From Brevibacillus brevis (GTDB lineage Bacteria > Bacillota > Bacilli > Brevibacillales > Brevibacillaceae): DNA of 64,000 nucleotides. The notes under the pieces were generated by a model. That model saw only the letters and a program-made list of their open reading frames with translations. It ran no database searches and was not told the origin of the DNA. The position numbers were made by a program, and so were the translations under genes. Each line of letters begins with the position of its first letter. The first letter of the stretch is position 1. The DNA lies in the NCBI RefSeq assembly GCF_001039275.2, contig NZ_CP030117.1:738001-802000 (forward strand). The letters are read 5' to 3'. Shown one piece after another: positions 1 through 11,394 of the stretch.

Positions 1-1416
1 CTCTGGACGGAGAATCCGGGCGGCGACAAGATCATGTGCTTCCAGGGTGATTCCGAGCACGATGAGGCTTATTTTATCGTCGATACGATCCGCAAGCAGA
101 TGGCACAGTACAAGCGCTATGACAAATTCGCAATCCTGTATCGGACGAATGCACAGTCTCGTGTGGTCGAGGAAGTTTTCATCAAATCGAATATGCCGTA
201 CACCATCGTCGGCGGAACCAAGTTCTACGATCGCAAAGAGATCAAGGACATCTTGGCTTATTTGCGTCTCATCTCCAATCCGGATGACGATATCAGCTTG
301 CAGCGCATCATCAACGTACCGAAGCGTAATATCGGGGATACGACAGTAGACAAGCTGCAAGCGTATGCGAACGCAAATGGTCAGTCCCTTTTCCAAGCGA
401 TTCAGGAGACGGCTTATATGGGGCTGCCTTCACGTACGACGAATGCGATTCTGTCCTTTAATGATCTCATCTCGAACTTGATGCAAATGACTGATTACTT
501 GAGTGTGACAGAGCTGGTGGAAGAAGTGCTGAAGCGCTCTGGGTACCGCGATTCTTTAAAAGAAGAAAAAACGCTGGAAGCACAGGCTCGTCTGGAGAAT
601 ATCGAGGAGTTCCTGTCTGTAACCCAGGAGTTCGAGCGCAAAAATGAAGACAAGAGCTTGCTGGCCTTCCTGACTGACCTCGCGCTGGTGGCAGACATCG
701 ATTCCTTGGGAGACGATGGTGCCCAGGAGGAAGTATCGGCAGAGGGGCAGGTTGTATTAATGACCTTGCACAGCGCCAAAGGACTGGAGTTCCCTGTCGT
801 GTTCCTGGTTGGTTGTGAGGAAGGTGTCTTCCCGCATAGCCGCTCTTTGTTTGACGATGCCGAGATGGAGGAAGAGCGCCGACTGGCTTACGTGGGAATT
901 ACACGGGCGGAGGAGCGTCTGTACATGACATGTGCCCGTATGCGGACGTTGTTTGGACGAACCAATGTGAATGCGCCGTCTCGCTTCCTGCAAGAAATTC
1001 CGGCTGAGCTGTTGGAAGGAAATCCAGCGGCAGCGGACCGAAGCTTTGGCGGTGGACGCAGCAGTGCATTTGGACAACGGGATGGCAGTGCATTCGGACG
1101 TGACACAGGAGCGAGACCGTTTGGAGCGTCCTCCTCACAAGCAGGCTCTGCTCCGAAATTTGGCATGGGTCAGCGAACCGCAAGCAGCACACCTGCTACA
1201 TTTACTCGTCCGGCGGGTGAAAAACTGCCTGGACACGGTCAGGGAGCCGGCGTTGATTGGAAGGTTGGCGACAGAGTGGCGCATGGAAAATGGGGCAACG
1301 GTACGGTCGTCAAAGTAAAAGGAACGGGTGACGACATGGAGCTCGACATTGCTTTCCCAAGCCCGACTGGCATTAAAAAGCTTTTAGCGAAATTCGCCCC
1401 TATTCAAAAAGGATAG
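1..1416 (+). CDS. pcrA: ATP-dependent DNA helicase PcrA (UvrD family), C-terminal part
   Basis: The reading frame is open from the first base, so the 5' end, with Walker A and the early helicase motifs, lies outside the window. What remains is the 2A/2B part of a superfamily 1A 3'-5' helicase. Motif V ([19 protein letters not shown]) and motif VI ([18 protein letters not shown]) are both intact. A Gly/Ser/Phe-rich linker follows, and then a Tudor-like tail ([16 protein letters not shown]), which in this family contacts RNA polymerase. PcrA acts in repair, plasmid replication and clearing of transcription-replication conflicts. It is followed at once by ligA, the usual pcrA-ligA pairing in Bacilli. 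Identification is firm. Confidence 0.96.
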   Translation, partial: LWTENPGGDKIMCFQGDSEHDEAYFIVDTIRKQMAQYKRYDKFAILYRTNAQSRVVEEVFIKSNMPYTIVGGTKFYDRKEIKDILAYLRLISNPDDDISLQRIINVPKRNIGDTTVDKLQAYANANGQSLFQAIQETAYMGLPSRTTNAILSFNDLISNLMQMTDYLSVTELVEEVLKRSGYRDSLKEEKTLEAQARLENIEEFLSVTQEFERKNEDKSLLAFLTDLALVADIDSLGDDGAQEEVSAEGQVVLMTLHSAKGLEFPVVFLVGCEEGVFPHSRSLFDDAEMEEERRLAYVGITRAEERLYMTCARMRTLFGRTNVNAPSRFLQEIPAELLEGNPAAADRSFGGGRSSAFGQRDGSAFGRDTGARPFGASSSQAGSAPKFGMGQRTASSTPATFTRPAGEKLPGHGQGAGVDWKVGDRVAHGKWGNGTVVKVKGTGDDMELDIAFPSPTGIKKLLAKFAPIQKG

Positions 1417-1457
1417 TGTGCAAATGCAAATGCAAATACAGCCAATCGCAAATGTAA

Positions 1458-3485
<2,028 letters not shown>

Positions 3486-3532
3486 GAAAACGGTGGCGAC
3501 AACGGATGAGTAAGGGAAGGGACGTGAAGAGC

Positions 3533-4432
3533 ATGAATAGCTTCCTGAAATGGGGAATCGGTGTAATAGCCATGCTGCAATTGGTTGGCTGTGGAAATAA
3601 CAGCAGTACTGGCAGTGAACAATCCAATACGAATCCTCAAACAGTTACAGCTGCTGCTCTACAAGGGAACTTGACCTATCAGGACGTATTGGAGCAGGGA
3701 GCAACCATTCACAATCTGATGATGACCGATGATGATAAGCAAATATGGGTTGGTACCAATTCAGGGCTGTATAGCTCGGTTGGGGGTGGATCGTGGGGAT
3801 CTCTCTCGACAGATTTACAGCAGTATACGATCGAAGGTTGGTTTGTGGACCCGGATGATCCGAAGCAAATATTTGTCGGTGGGATTGATGGGGTTCTTCA
3901 TTCGACAGATGGCGGTAAAAAGTGGGCTACTGTCAACAACGGGTTGCCAGAGCCTGCGAATATCAGCAGCTTTGTGGGGAGTCGCCAAGGAGACGAAGTA
4001 CGTCTGTTTGCTTTTGTCTCGGGTGAAGGCATTTATCAATCGACGGACGAGGCCCAATCTTGGAGCCTATGGCAGCCGATGGATCAGGAAGTATTTGCCA
4101 TGGACTTTGATCCCGAACAAGACCGACTCTATGTAGCGGCCCAATTCAGCTTGCTCTATAATGAAGAGGGGCAGTGGAAGACAGAGGAGATTCCCGGAGC
4201 AGAGCAGATCTATTCGCTCGCCATTAACAGACGAACTGGCACTCTCGCTGTCGCAACCGAAAAAGGTATCTATGAGAAAATCAAGGGCGAATGGCGTTTG
4301 CTTGATGCTCGTTCACCGGAAAAGCTGATTGTCCTTGCTTCAGGTGGCGAGGATACAAAATGGGTGGGAATTGGCGAATCGGCATTGATCTACAAACTCG
4401 AAGACAATCGATGGATCAAGTGGAACGAATGA
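3533..4432 (+). CDS. Lipoprotein with YCF48/BNR-like beta-propeller repeats
   Basis: The N-terminus MNSFLKWGIGVIAMLQLVGC is a type II signal peptide ending in a lipobox, so the mature protein should be anchored to the outer face of the membrane. The rest of about 280 residues carries repeated blocks such as DDKQIWVGTNSGLYSS and DPKQIFVGGIDGVLHSTDGG, typical of sialidase/BNR or YCF48-like propellers. The Asp-box-like STDGG and STDEA turns are visible. The start at 3533 follows AAGGGAAGGGA. An in-frame ATG at 3506 is possible but would put nine extra residues before the signal peptide. It sits between ligA and camS. No enzymatic function can be assigned; propellers of this kind often act as assembly or binding scaffolds. 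Confidence 0.8.
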   Translation: MNSFLKWGIGVIAMLQLVGCGNNSSTGSEQSNTNPQTVTAAALQGNLTYQDVLEQGATIHNLMMTDDDKQIWVGTNSGLYSSVGGGSWGSLSTDLQQYTIEGWFVDPDDPKQIFVGGIDGVLHSTDGGKKWATVNNGLPEPANISSFVGSRQGDEVRLFAFVSGEGIYQSTDEAQSWSLWQPMDQEVFAMDFDPEQDRLYVAAQFSLLYNEEGQWKTEEIPGAEQIYSLAINRRTGTLAVATEKGIYEKIKGEWRLLDARSPEKLIVLASGGEDTKWVGIGESALIYKLEDNRWIKWNE

Positions 4433-4473
4433 TTTGTACATCGCCCACTTTTGGATACGAAAAGGAGTAATCT

Positions 4474-5541
4474 ATGAAAGTGAAGTTTTTGACAGGATGC
4501 AGGTTCTTGACAGCTGTACTTCTTGTGATGGCATTGACTGGCTGCTCGTTGATACCTGGGGGCAAGGACAAAGCTCCTGAGCCTACTACACCGTCCTTGT
4601 CGGAGGTAGTGGAAGTATCCGAGGATTACTACGGCAGCATTACCCCGTACCAGCCAAACCAGACACGAGGAATGCTTGCTGATACGAAATATCGCATCGA
4701 TTTCAGCCACCTTGAATTAGGCCTAATGGAGTTCGCTCGGGAGACATTCCCGACGTCCGATTATTATTTCCAAGAAGGTCAAGTGATTAAAAAAGAGCAA
4801 GTCACCCAGTGGATCGCACAGGAAAAGACGGCTGGGGCAAACGGGAAAAAGAAAAACGGAATTCTCGTGCACGTATTGGAGCATGATTACCTGAGCAAGA
4901 AGGATAAGAGCCTGGCTGGCATGGTGTTGGGCTTGTCGCTTTCGCCGAACTATCAGGATGCAACCGGCCAGGACAAGGTGTACACGACGCAAGAACTGCA
5001 AGCAAAAGGCCAGCAGGTCGCAGCTCGTATCGTGCAGTCTGTGCGCGGTACCAGTCCGGAAGTTCCGATCCTGGTTTTGATGTATCAAGTACCGGAGGCG
5101 AATTCTACTCTGGTGCCGGGGCACTTCATCATGTCAGGAACAGTAGGGGCGAATGAAGCAGCGATCTCAAAGTGGCTGCCGATCGAAGAGGAATATTTCC
5201 TGTTCCCAAGTCCAGAGGTTGAGCAGAAATACCCAGAGCAGTCGTTGCAGTACGACAAGCTGATGCGCCAATCCAAGGGCTATTTCCCTGAATATATCGG
5301 GATGACGGGTCTGGGACGTTTCATGGACGGTAAGCTCACGGAAATCACGATTACCGCCACGGCAGAGTATGATTCCAGAACAGAGGTATTGCAGTTTACG
5401 CAATTTGCAGCAGGAAGCATTAATCAGCTCTTCGACAAAAGCGTTCACGTGAACCTGTACGTACAGTCGATGAACAAACCATTGTCGCTCTACATTCGAC
5501 CGACAAGTGGTGAGCCGTATATGCATATTTACAGACAATAA
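4474..5541 (+). CDS. camS: CamS family sex pheromone lipoprotein
   Basis: A type II signal peptide ends in the lipobox LTGC, followed by about 335 residues matching the CamS family, including the region EFARETFPTSDYYFQEGQ and the C-terminal YVQSMNKPLSLYIRPTSGE. In staphylococci and enterococci the signal peptide of CamS is processed into a peptide pheromone. Whether the leader here has such a role cannot be told. An AAAGGAG Shine-Dalgarno lies 7 bases before the ATG. Position after pcrA-ligA is conserved in Bacilli. A rho-independent terminator follows at 5553-5602. Confidence 0.9.
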   Translation: MKVKFLTGCRFLTAVLLVMALTGCSLIPGGKDKAPEPTTPSLSEVVEVSEDYYGSITPYQPNQTRGMLADTKYRIDFSHLELGLMEFARETFPTSDYYFQEGQVIKKEQVTQWIAQEKTAGANGKKKNGILVHVLEHDYLSKKDKSLAGMVLGLSLSPNYQDATGQDKVYTTQELQAKGQQVAARIVQSVRGTSPEVPILVLMYQVPEANSTLVPGHFIMSGTVGANEAAISKWLPIEEEYFLFPSPEVEQKYPEQSLQYDKLMRQSKGYFPEYIGMTGLGRFMDGKLTEITITATAEYDSRTEVLQFTQFAAGSINQLFDKSVHVNLYVQSMNKPLSLYIRPTSGEPYMHIYRQ

Positions 5542-5552
5542 GGAAAAGCATC

Positions 5553-5602
5553 AAACACCCGAATGATCACCTGAGAAGGTGAGGAGGTCGGGTGTTTTTT
5601 TG
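5553..5602 (+). terminator. Rho-independent terminator after camS
   Basis: AAACACCCGA (5553-5562) pairs with TCGGGTGTTT (5588-5597) and a T-run follows. An internal CACCT/AGGTG helix stabilises the loop. It closes the pcrA-ligA-camS block. Confidence 0.85.
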
Positions 5603-5620
5603 TACACAAAAGATAGTGGA

Positions 5621-5656
5621 TTGAACAAATGTGTGAAATGTTGAACGATGTGTGTA
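5621..5656 (+). promoter_or_regulatory. Direct repeats upstream of the sigma-54 promoter, possible activator site
   Basis: Two copies of a TTGAAC(A/G)ATGTGTG-like sequence begin at 5621 and 5641, spaced exactly 20 bp. They are framed by TGTACACAAAAG and TGTGTACAAAAG. They lie 85-125 bp upstream of the -24/-12 element, where a bacterial enhancer-binding protein such as RocR would bind. The sequence repeat is seen; the binding protein is inferred. Confidence 0.4.
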
Positions 5657-5745
5657 CAAAAGTGTTCGGAATACTTGTTGAAACTTGTCGGTGATTTTTC
5701 TGCAAAAATGCAAACACTAATAGAGTCGAGCCTTTAATGGTTTTG

Positions 5746-5762
5746 TTGGTATGATCCTTGCA
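5746..5762 (+). promoter_or_regulatory. Sigma-54 (SigL) type -24/-12 promoter of rocA
   Basis: TTGGTATGATCCTTGCA matches the consensus YTGGCACGRNNNTTGCW at every defined position except two (C to T twice). The invariant GG (5748-5749) and GC (5760-5761) are separated by exactly 10 bases. It lies 54 bp before the rocA start. In B. subtilis the roc genes for arginine and proline use are SigL- and RocR-dependent, which fits. Confidence 0.75.
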
Positions 5763-5815
5763 TATGTTTTATGAGTGATCCGAACATGGAAGATATCGAT
5801 AAGGAGGCGTCACAG

Positions 5816-7363
5816 ATGCAAGTGGAATTCAAAAACGAGGCGTTTACCAATTTTAGTCTGCCAGAAAATAAAAAGGCATTTGAAGAAGCGCTCGCTAAGG
5901 TAGAAAGTGAGCTTGGCCGCGAGTATCCGCTTATCATCGGCGGAGAACGCATCACAACGGAAAAGAAATCCAACTCCTTCAACCCTTCTAATAAAGAACA
6001 AGTAGTGGGCGTTGTTTCCCAGGCTGACCAAGCACTGGCTGAGAAAGCGATCCAAACAGCTGCTAGCACTTTCGAAACATGGAAAAAGGTGCCTGCACAA
6101 GCACGTTCCCGCTATCTGTATAAAGCAGCAGCAATCCTGCGTCGCCGTAAGCATGAGTTCTCTGCTTGGCTCGTAAAAGAAGCAGGAAAAAGCTGGGCAG
6201 AGGCTGACGCTGACACAGCAGAAGCAATCGACTTCATGGAATACTATGGCCGTCAAATGGATAAGCTGTCCCAGCGCCATGACTTGCCACGTATCCCGGA
6301 TGAGGACAACGAATTGTACTACGTTCCACTCGGTGTAGGTATCGTTATCCCGCCTTGGAACTTCCCTCTGGCGATCATGGTTGGTATGACGACAGCAGCT
6401 CTCGTAGCGGGTAACACTGTCGTATTGAAGCCTGCTTCTACCACTCCAGTAATCGCTGCGAAATTCATGGAGATTCTCGAAGACGCTGGCGTACCAGCTG
6501 GTGTTGTAAACTTCGTACCAGGTTCCGGTAGCCAAATCGGAGATTACCTCGTAGAGCACAACCTGACTCGTTTCATCAGCTTCACAGGTTCCCGTGACGT
6601 AGGTCTGCGTATCAACGAACTGGCTGCGAAACATCGTCCAGGTCAAAAATGGATGAAGCGTCTGGTTGCTGAAATGGGCGGTAAAGACTCCATCGTTGTT
6701 GACAACGACTGCGATATCGAGTTGGCTGCACAGTCCATCGTGGCTTCTGCATTCGGTTTCTCTGGTCAAAAATGTTCCGCTTGCTCCCGTGCTATCGTTC
6801 ACCAAGACGTGTACGACCAAGTACTGGGCCGCGTAGTAGAGCTGACCAAACAACTGACTGTGGGCGACATCAGAACTAACGATTTCTACACAGGTCCTGT
6901 GGTTGACGAGAAAGCATACAACAAAATCCTCGAGTACATCGAGATTGGTAAAACAGAAGGCAAACTAGTTGCGGGTGGCGAAAAAGGTCCAGAATCCGGC
7001 TACTTCATCATGCCAACTGTATTTGCAGATGTAGATCCACAAGCTCGCATCATGCAAGAAGAAATCTTTGGCCCAGTGGTAGCGTTCGCGAAAGCCAACG
7101 ATTTCGATCATGCAATGGAAATCGCGAACAACACCGAGTACGGCTTGACTGGCGCTGTCATCAGCCGCAACCGTGAGAACCTGGAGCGCGCTCGCGAAGA
7201 GTTCCACGTAGGTAACCTGTACTTCAACCGCAAGTGCACAGGCGCTTTGGTGGGCGTACATCCATTCGGAGGCTTCAACATGTCCGGTACTGACTCCAAA
7301 GCGGGTGGACCAGACTATCTCCTGCTCTTCACACAAGCAAAAATGGTTTCCGAAAAACTGTAA
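5816..7363 (+). CDS. rocA: L-glutamate gamma-semialdehyde (1-pyrroline-5-carboxylate) dehydrogenase
   Basis: An aldehyde dehydrogenase of 515 residues, the length of B. subtilis RocA/PutC, oxidising glutamate semialdehyde from arginine, ornithine or proline to glutamate with NAD+. The general-base Glu is in VAEMGGKDS (about E286), the catalytic Cys in [13 protein letters not shown] (about C320), and the cofactor-binding [10 protein letters not shown] and FTGSRDVG are present. The start at 5816 follows AAGGAGG by 8 bases; an ATG at 5771 lacks such a site. The sigma-54 promoter upstream and the lack of other genes in the unit suggest single-gene, catabolite-type control. Confidence 0.93.
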   Translation: MQVEFKNEAFTNFSLPENKKAFEEALAKVESELGREYPLIIGGERITTEKKSNSFNPSNKEQVVGVVSQADQALAEKAIQTAASTFETWKKVPAQARSRYLYKAAAILRRRKHEFSAWLVKEAGKSWAEADADTAEAIDFMEYYGRQMDKLSQRHDLPRIPDEDNELYYVPLGVGIVIPPWNFPLAIMVGMTTAALVAGNTVVLKPASTTPVIAAKFMEILEDAGVPAGVVNFVPGSGSQIGDYLVEHNLTRFISFTGSRDVGLRINELAAKHRPGQKWMKRLVAEMGGKDSIVVDNDCDIELAAQSIVASAFGFSGQKCSACSRAIVHQDVYDQVLGRVVELTKQLTVGDIRTNDFYTGPVVDEKAYNKILEYIEIGKTEGKLVAGGEKGPESGYFIMPTVFADVDPQARIMQEEIFGPVVAFAKANDFDHAMEIANNTEYGLTGAVISRNRENLERAREEFHVGNLYFNRKCTGALVGVHPFGGFNMSGTDSKAGGPDYLLLFTQAKMVSEKL

Positions 7364-7374
7364 GCTACGCAATA

Positions 7375-7411
7375 AAAAAGGCTGCCTCTTTTACAGAGGC
7401 GGCTTTTTTGT
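7375..7411 (+). terminator. Terminator after rocA
   Basis: AAGGCTGCCTC pairs with GAGGCGGCTT around a short TTTTACA loop, followed by a T-run. Confidence 0.85.
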
Positions 7412-7479
7412 TCCCATTTTGTCCACACTAAGGACAAAATGAAGGGCAAAGCAGGTGAGGGTAGCTGTTTACTTATATC

Positions 7480-8424
7480 GTGTCAGGACTCTCCTCGTTT
7501 TTTGTTGTGTATTTGTTAATGCCAGTAGCAAATTGGCTGGCTTGGAAAACAAAGCTGCTGGATATGCCCAAGGGGAGAAAGGGACATAGCCGACCAATCC
7601 CATTATCTGGTGGTTTGGCGATGTTCGTCGGTCTCTTGTTGGTGTCAACTTTTTTTGCAGGGGCGCAAAAAACCGTTGCAGTTTTGGCAGTTGGAGGGGC
7701 TATACTGGTGGTCATTGGATGGGTAGACGATACCTACAAATCGAAGAAAAAAGAGTTTCCGGCACTGCCGAAGCTGATGGTGCAGTTATTGGTAGCGACG
7801 ATGACATTCCTCATGGATATTCGCTTTCGGGGAATCAATTTCATGTGGCTGGGGGGAGAGGAAGGGATGTATGTCTCATTTCCAATCCTGGTTTCTCTGA
7901 TGATGACCGTGCTGTGGATCGTCGGCTTGATCAATATGGTGAATTTTTTGGATGGGGTGGACGGACTTGCTGCCGGTGCTACCGTGATCTCAGCGGTGAC
8001 CTTGTTCTTTTTGTCGATGCTCAAGGGTCAAGAATTAACGGCATTATTGGCAGTTGCACTGGCAGGTGCTGCACTCGCTTTTCTACGCTTTAATTTCTAT
8101 CCGGCGAAAATTTTTATGGGTGATGCGGGATCGATGTTTTTGGGATTCGCTCTCGGTGTGATTTCGTTGGAAGGAACGATGAAAGGGGCTACGCTCATTT
8201 CATTAGTTGTGACTGTGCTGGCAGTAGGCTTACCCATAATAGACACTGTACAGGTCATGATCAGTCGGCTTTTGGCAGGTTCCCCCATGTACCAAGCGGA
8301 TCGTCGACATGTTCATCATCGGCTCATGTCCCGGGGGTTGTCTACGAAGCAGACGGTCATCATTCTGTATGTGGTGAGTTTGCTGTTCTCCGTCTTGGCA
8401 GTGTTTTTGTTTTACAGTCAATAA
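7480..8424 (+). CDS. tagO: Undecaprenyl-phosphate sugar-1-phosphate transferase (TagO/WecA family)
   Basis: A polytopic membrane protein of about 314 residues in the PNPT family. It transfers GlcNAc-1-phosphate or a similar sugar phosphate to undecaprenyl phosphate, the first step of teichoic acid or polysaccharide synthesis. The diagnostic motifs are KGHSRPIPLSGGLAMF, GWVDDT, NMVNFLDGVDGLAAG, FMGDAGSMFLGF and the basic loop DRRHVHHRLMSRG. The start is uncertain. GTG at 7480 lies 18 bases after the best Shine-Dalgarno (GGTGAGGG), while an in-frame CTG at 7465 would be better spaced. The symbol is by family; the exact sugar is not provable. Its stop codon abuts that of the next, convergent gene. 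Confidence 0.82.
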   Translation: MSGLSSFFVVYLLMPVANWLAWKTKLLDMPKGRKGHSRPIPLSGGLAMFVGLLLVSTFFAGAQKTVAVLAVGGAILVVIGWVDDTYKSKKKEFPALPKLMVQLLVATMTFLMDIRFRGINFMWLGGEEGMYVSFPILVSLMMTVLWIVGLINMVNFLDGVDGLAAGATVISAVTLFFLSMLKGQELTALLAVALAGAALAFLRFNFYPAKIFMGDAGSMFLGFALGVISLEGTMKGATLISLVVTVLAVGLPIIDTVQVMISRLLAGSPMYQADRRHVHHRLMSRGLSTKQTVIILYVVSLLFSVLAVFLFYSQ

Positions 8425-9345
8425 TCAAATGTGGTCAAAGAAAAAGAAGCGATTGCGCCCTGTGTTTTTGGCTTGATAAAGTGCTTTGTCTGCATTGCTC
8501 AACAGTTGTTCGGCTTCGCTTGCAGATGCCGGGTAGAGGGCAATGCCTATGCTCGTCGAAAACGGGATGGCTCGCTCCTCGATCATCCACGGCTCTTGAG
8601 TCGCAAGCAGGATACGATTCGCAATTTTTTCAACCTGACGTTCGGAGTGTATGCCGGTCAGGACGATGACAAACTCGTCTCCACCCAAACGTGCGACGAT
8701 ATCGCCATCTCGAACGGATGACTTGAGGCGTGTAGCCAACATTTGCAAAAACAAATCTCCGGTGTCATGACCCCACGTATCGTTAATTTCCTTAAAGCGG
8801 TCACAGTCCAAATAGAGGGCAGCGACCATCTCCTCTTTTGATTGGGCTGCACGTAGAGCTTGCTGAAGCTTTTCGGAGAGTAGGCGTCTGTTCGGCAATC
8901 CCGTGAGCACATCATGATACGCCATATAGGCCAATTGTGACTCCAGGTTTGTGCGCTCGGTAACATCGCGGGTAATGGAAAAGACATGCGTGCATACGCC
9001 ATTGCTATCATAGACAGGAGAAAGAATGGATTCGCCAATGATGTCACCATTCGCAGTAAAGTGGATCGGACTCCCGCTTTTTACTGCCTGTGTGTACATG
9101 TGCTGTAATAAGCTGGCTTTTTCATGAGGATACACGTCCTCAAACGTCTTTCCGTATGCTTCCTCGCACAATTGGGCGACGTGCATAGCGGATGGATTCA
9201 TCAAGACATAGCGAAACTGATACTCCTCGTCCGCATCTTGTTCGACAGCCATGAGAAAGAACATGTCCGACATATGATCGAATAGACTGGTTAGGATATC
9301 ACCATGTTGACTGATAAGTGTAGTAATATCGAGTTTCTTCACCAT
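8425..9345 (-). CDS. PAS-GGDEF protein, probable diguanylate cyclase
   Basis: The N-terminal half (about residues 10-135) reads as a PAS sensor with a PAC-like end (SPVYDSNGVCTHVFSITRDVTER). The C-terminal half is a GGDEF domain with ARLGGDEFVIVLTG. The product-inhibition I-site RDGD lies exactly five residues before GGDEF, so the enzyme is predicted active and feedback-inhibited by c-di-GMP. No EAL domain and no membrane segment or signal peptide are seen, so it should be cytosolic. An RBS (GGAGATATCGGTT before the ATG) supports the start. Its stop codon directly follows the stop of the convergent transferase gene, with no intergenic base. Confidence 0.9.
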   Translation of the reverse strand: MVKKLDITTLISQHGDILTSLFDHMSDMFFLMAVEQDADEEYQFRYVLMNPSAMHVAQLCEEAYGKTFEDVYPHEKASLLQHMYTQAVKSGSPIHFTANGDIIGESILSPVYDSNGVCTHVFSITRDVTERTNLESQLAYMAYHDVLTGLPNRRLLSEKLQQALRAAQSKEEMVAALYLDCDRFKEINDTWGHDTGDLFLQMLATRLKSSVRDGDIVARLGGDEFVIVLTGIHSERQVEKIANRILLATQEPWMIEERAIPFSTSIGIALYPASASEAEQLLSNADKALYQAKNTGRNRFFFFDHI

Positions 9346-9501
9346 AACCGATATCTCCTGATAAGTGGCTTCTTAGAATGATTATAGTATAGCAAGACTC
9401 TCGAAGAAAATGATGAACCTCTGGTAATAGTGCGGGGTTTACTGGCTGTTAGCAGAAGTGGTAAAGTAAGGGTATTGTTGTTTTACGAAGGAGCATTTCT
9501 T

Positions 9502-10347
9502 ATGGGCAAAAAGCTGCTCCCAGGTCTCATTCATCGCTTGCCACAAAACGCGATGTCACGGACTATGGGCAAAATTACCGCTACTCCCTTTAGTCGATTA
9601 GCCATTCAACGATACATAAAGCACTATCAAATTGATACGTCCATCATAGAAAAGCCAGCTTCGGAATACCGCACGCTGAAGGAGTTTTTTTCCCGGCGCC
9701 TGAAGCCCGCAGCGAGACCGATTGCACCTGGCCCAGATACCATTGTCAGCCCGGTAGATGGAACCGTTTCGCAGTTGGGAGATATTTGCGAAGGTACCTT
9801 GATCCAAGCAAAGGGAAAAGAGTTCAATGTGATTGAGCTGTTGGGCGGTTCGGAGGAAGAGGCCAAGCGTTACTATGGTGGTAAATTTATCACTATTTAT
9901 TTGAGTCCAAGGGACTACCACCGGATTCATATGCCAGTAACGGGCGATTTGAGCTGTTACTGTTATTTGCCTGGCAGACTCTATCCAGTTAACCAACTCG
10001 GGATTGAAAACGTAGACCGTTTGTTTGCCCGCAATGAACGTTTGGTAACTCACATCAAAACAGATAGCCTGGGCGACATGGCTTTGGTAAAAGTAGGAGC
10101 CTTGTTTGTAGGCAGCGTGAAGGTTTGCTACAACACAGCTACCACGAATATCAAACACGGTCGTCAAACCCACGAGAAGATTGCTGGGACACCTCGTTAT
10201 GAAAAAGGGGCGGAGCTGGGCTGGTTCGAATTTGGATCAACCGTCATTTTGCTGTTGGAGTCCAACGAGCTCGAATGGGCAACAGGCATTGAAAAAGGCA
10301 AGTCTCTCTTGATGGGGCAGGCGCTCGCGAAAAAGAAGCCAGAATAA
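9502..10347 (+). CDS. psd: Phosphatidylserine decarboxylase proenzyme
   Basis: Converts phosphatidylserine to phosphatidylethanolamine at the membrane. The self-cleavage motif FGST near the C-terminus (Ser at about residue 246) generates the pyruvoyl group on the small alpha subunit. The conserved SPVDGTVSQLG, SPRDYHRIHMPV and PGRLYPVNQ are all present. The start at 9502 follows GAAGGAG by 8 bases. An in-frame GTG at 9430 lies further upstream without support. The length of 281 residues is near that of Bacillus Psd. It is monocistronic, ending in a terminator. Confidence 0.95.
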   Translation: MGKKLLPGLIHRLPQNAMSRTMGKITATPFSRLAIQRYIKHYQIDTSIIEKPASEYRTLKEFFSRRLKPAARPIAPGPDTIVSPVDGTVSQLGDICEGTLIQAKGKEFNVIELLGGSEEEAKRYYGGKFITIYLSPRDYHRIHMPVTGDLSCYCYLPGRLYPVNQLGIENVDRLFARNERLVTHIKTDSLGDMALVKVGALFVGSVKVCYNTATTNIKHGRQTHEKIAGTPRYEKGAELGWFEFGSTVILLLESNELEWATGIEKGKSLLMGQALAKKKPE

Positions 10348-10367
10348 CAAACGAGAGAAGAGATTAC

Positions 10368-10400
10368 AGTCCAGGGCATATGCCTTGGACTTGTTTTTTC
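10368..10400 (+). terminator. Terminator after psd
   Basis: AGTCCAGGGCA pairs with TGCCTTGGACT across a very short loop, followed by TTGTTTTTTC. Confidence 0.85.
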
Positions 10401-10419
10401 TTAGTTTTCTAATAGATGT

Positions 10420-10915
10420 GGCTGTGGTGGGGAGAAGAATATTTCCAGTCTAGGTTCCAGGCTCCGTCCTGCCGGGGGCTGAGACTGTCCGCTCCGAAGG
10501 GCTTAGCGGGGAAACGCAAAAGTGGTAGCCGCTTCGTAGCTCGGGCACGTTGCGTTTCTACTTCCCGCTAATCCCTTCTGCGCTGGGTAGGACTCCACAA
10601 GTCGCTACATCTGGAAATATTCTTCTCTAGCGTAACTGCTCACATTCTTTCATCTTTATAAAGCATTAAAACATCGAATCACACGGAAAGCTCGTAGAGG
10701 AAACAGGAGAAATAAGCGAAGATCTTAGGGACACCGACCGAGGCGCAATGAAAAAAAGAGAAACAAGCTCTTAGCGTCCACCTCTGAGATACCCCCTGAA
10801 TGGACGACTTTGGACGCGGGTTTCGCTTTTTTTCATGGAGCCGGGCAGTCAATCCCCCAGTGGGTGGACCTAGAAGCTGAGCGTTTTCTCATGTTTCCTC
10901 CCCACCACAACAGCC
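10420..10915. repeat. Structured non-coding element with nested inverted repeats
   Basis: The 700-bp gap between psd and gatC holds no convincing gene. Outer arms GGCTGTGGTGGGGAG (10420-10434) and CTCCCCACCACAACAGCC (10898-10915) are inverted copies differing by a 3-base insertion. Inside are two long imperfect palindromes. The first runs 10432-10627 with 17-bp perfect ends GAGAAGAATATTTCCAG and CTGGAAATATTCTTCTC, plus an inner AGCGGG/CCCGCT helix. The second runs 10698-10899 with AGGAAAC ends and an inner pair at 10748-10764 and 10820-10836. It may be a MITE-like element or a structured RNA; no function is assigned. Confidence 0.6.
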
Positions 10916-11003
10916 GGACAGAGTGTTTTTACTGGTTAATAATCGATCAATATTTTTTTGCCGAAAACATTATTTGTTTTCCCCGTCGAAATCCCTGTGA
11001 AAA

Positions 11004-11033
11004 TTGACTGAACCTGCACTTTTCAAGTAAGAT
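11004..11033 (+). promoter_or_regulatory. Probable sigma-A promoter of gatCAB
   Basis: TTGACT (11004-11009) and TAAGAT (11028-11033) are separated by 18 bases, about 35 bp upstream of the gatC start. Confidence 0.5.
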
Positions 11034-11067
11034 CAAAGTTATGTGATACGATTCGGAGGTGGAAAGA

Positions 11068-11358
11068 ATGAGTGCCATTACTCGCAAAGAAGTAGAACAC
11101 GTAGCTAATTTGGCCCGTTTGCAGCTCACTGAGGAAGAAGCGGAGCGGTACACAAAAGACCTGAATGCGATTCTTGATTTTGCAGCCAAGCTGAATGAGC
11201 TCGATACATCCAATATTGAGCCAACCAGCCATGCGACAGACGTGAAAAACGTCATGCGCGAAGACGTAAACAGACCGTCCCTGCCGCGTGAAGACGTGCT
11301 GAAAAACGCACCAGATCACGAAGACGGGCAGTTTAAAGTACCGGCTGTATTCGAATAA
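11068..11358 (+). CDS. gatC: Aspartyl/glutamyl-tRNA amidotransferase subunit C
   Basis: A 96-residue GatC. It opens [20 protein letters not shown], contains [15 protein letters not shown] and ends in the typical [11 protein letters not shown]. GatC stabilises the GatA-GatB complex that amidates misacylated Glu-tRNA(Gln) and Asp-tRNA(Asn). The ATG at 11068 lies 7 bases after CGGAGGT. A GTG at 11059 overlaps that site and is rejected. First gene of gatCAB. Confidence 0.95.
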   Translation: MSAITRKEVEHVANLARLQLTEEEAERYTKDLNAILDFAAKLNELDTSNIEPTSHATDVKNVMREDVNRPSLPREDVLKNAPDHEDGQFKVPAVFE

Positions 11359-11394
11359 CCTACTTACTGGATAACGAGAAGGGAGGAACCCACT

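Noticed and set aside
5810..6853. Open frame of about 347 codons on the minus strand inside rocA
   Set aside because: It is antisense to a strongly conserved dehydrogenase, has no ribosome binding site and its protein has no family features. Codon bias of the real gene keeps the opposite frame open.
10855..10885. T-box-like GTGGGTGGACC upstream of gatCAB
   Set aside because: The T-box core should be followed by an antiterminator/terminator switch, and neither this nor a specifier stem is visible. The motif is better explained as an arm of the second palindrome.
10420..10915. Retron msr-msd for the structured element
   Set aside because: No reverse transcriptase gene is near, so the inverted repeats alone do not support a retron.
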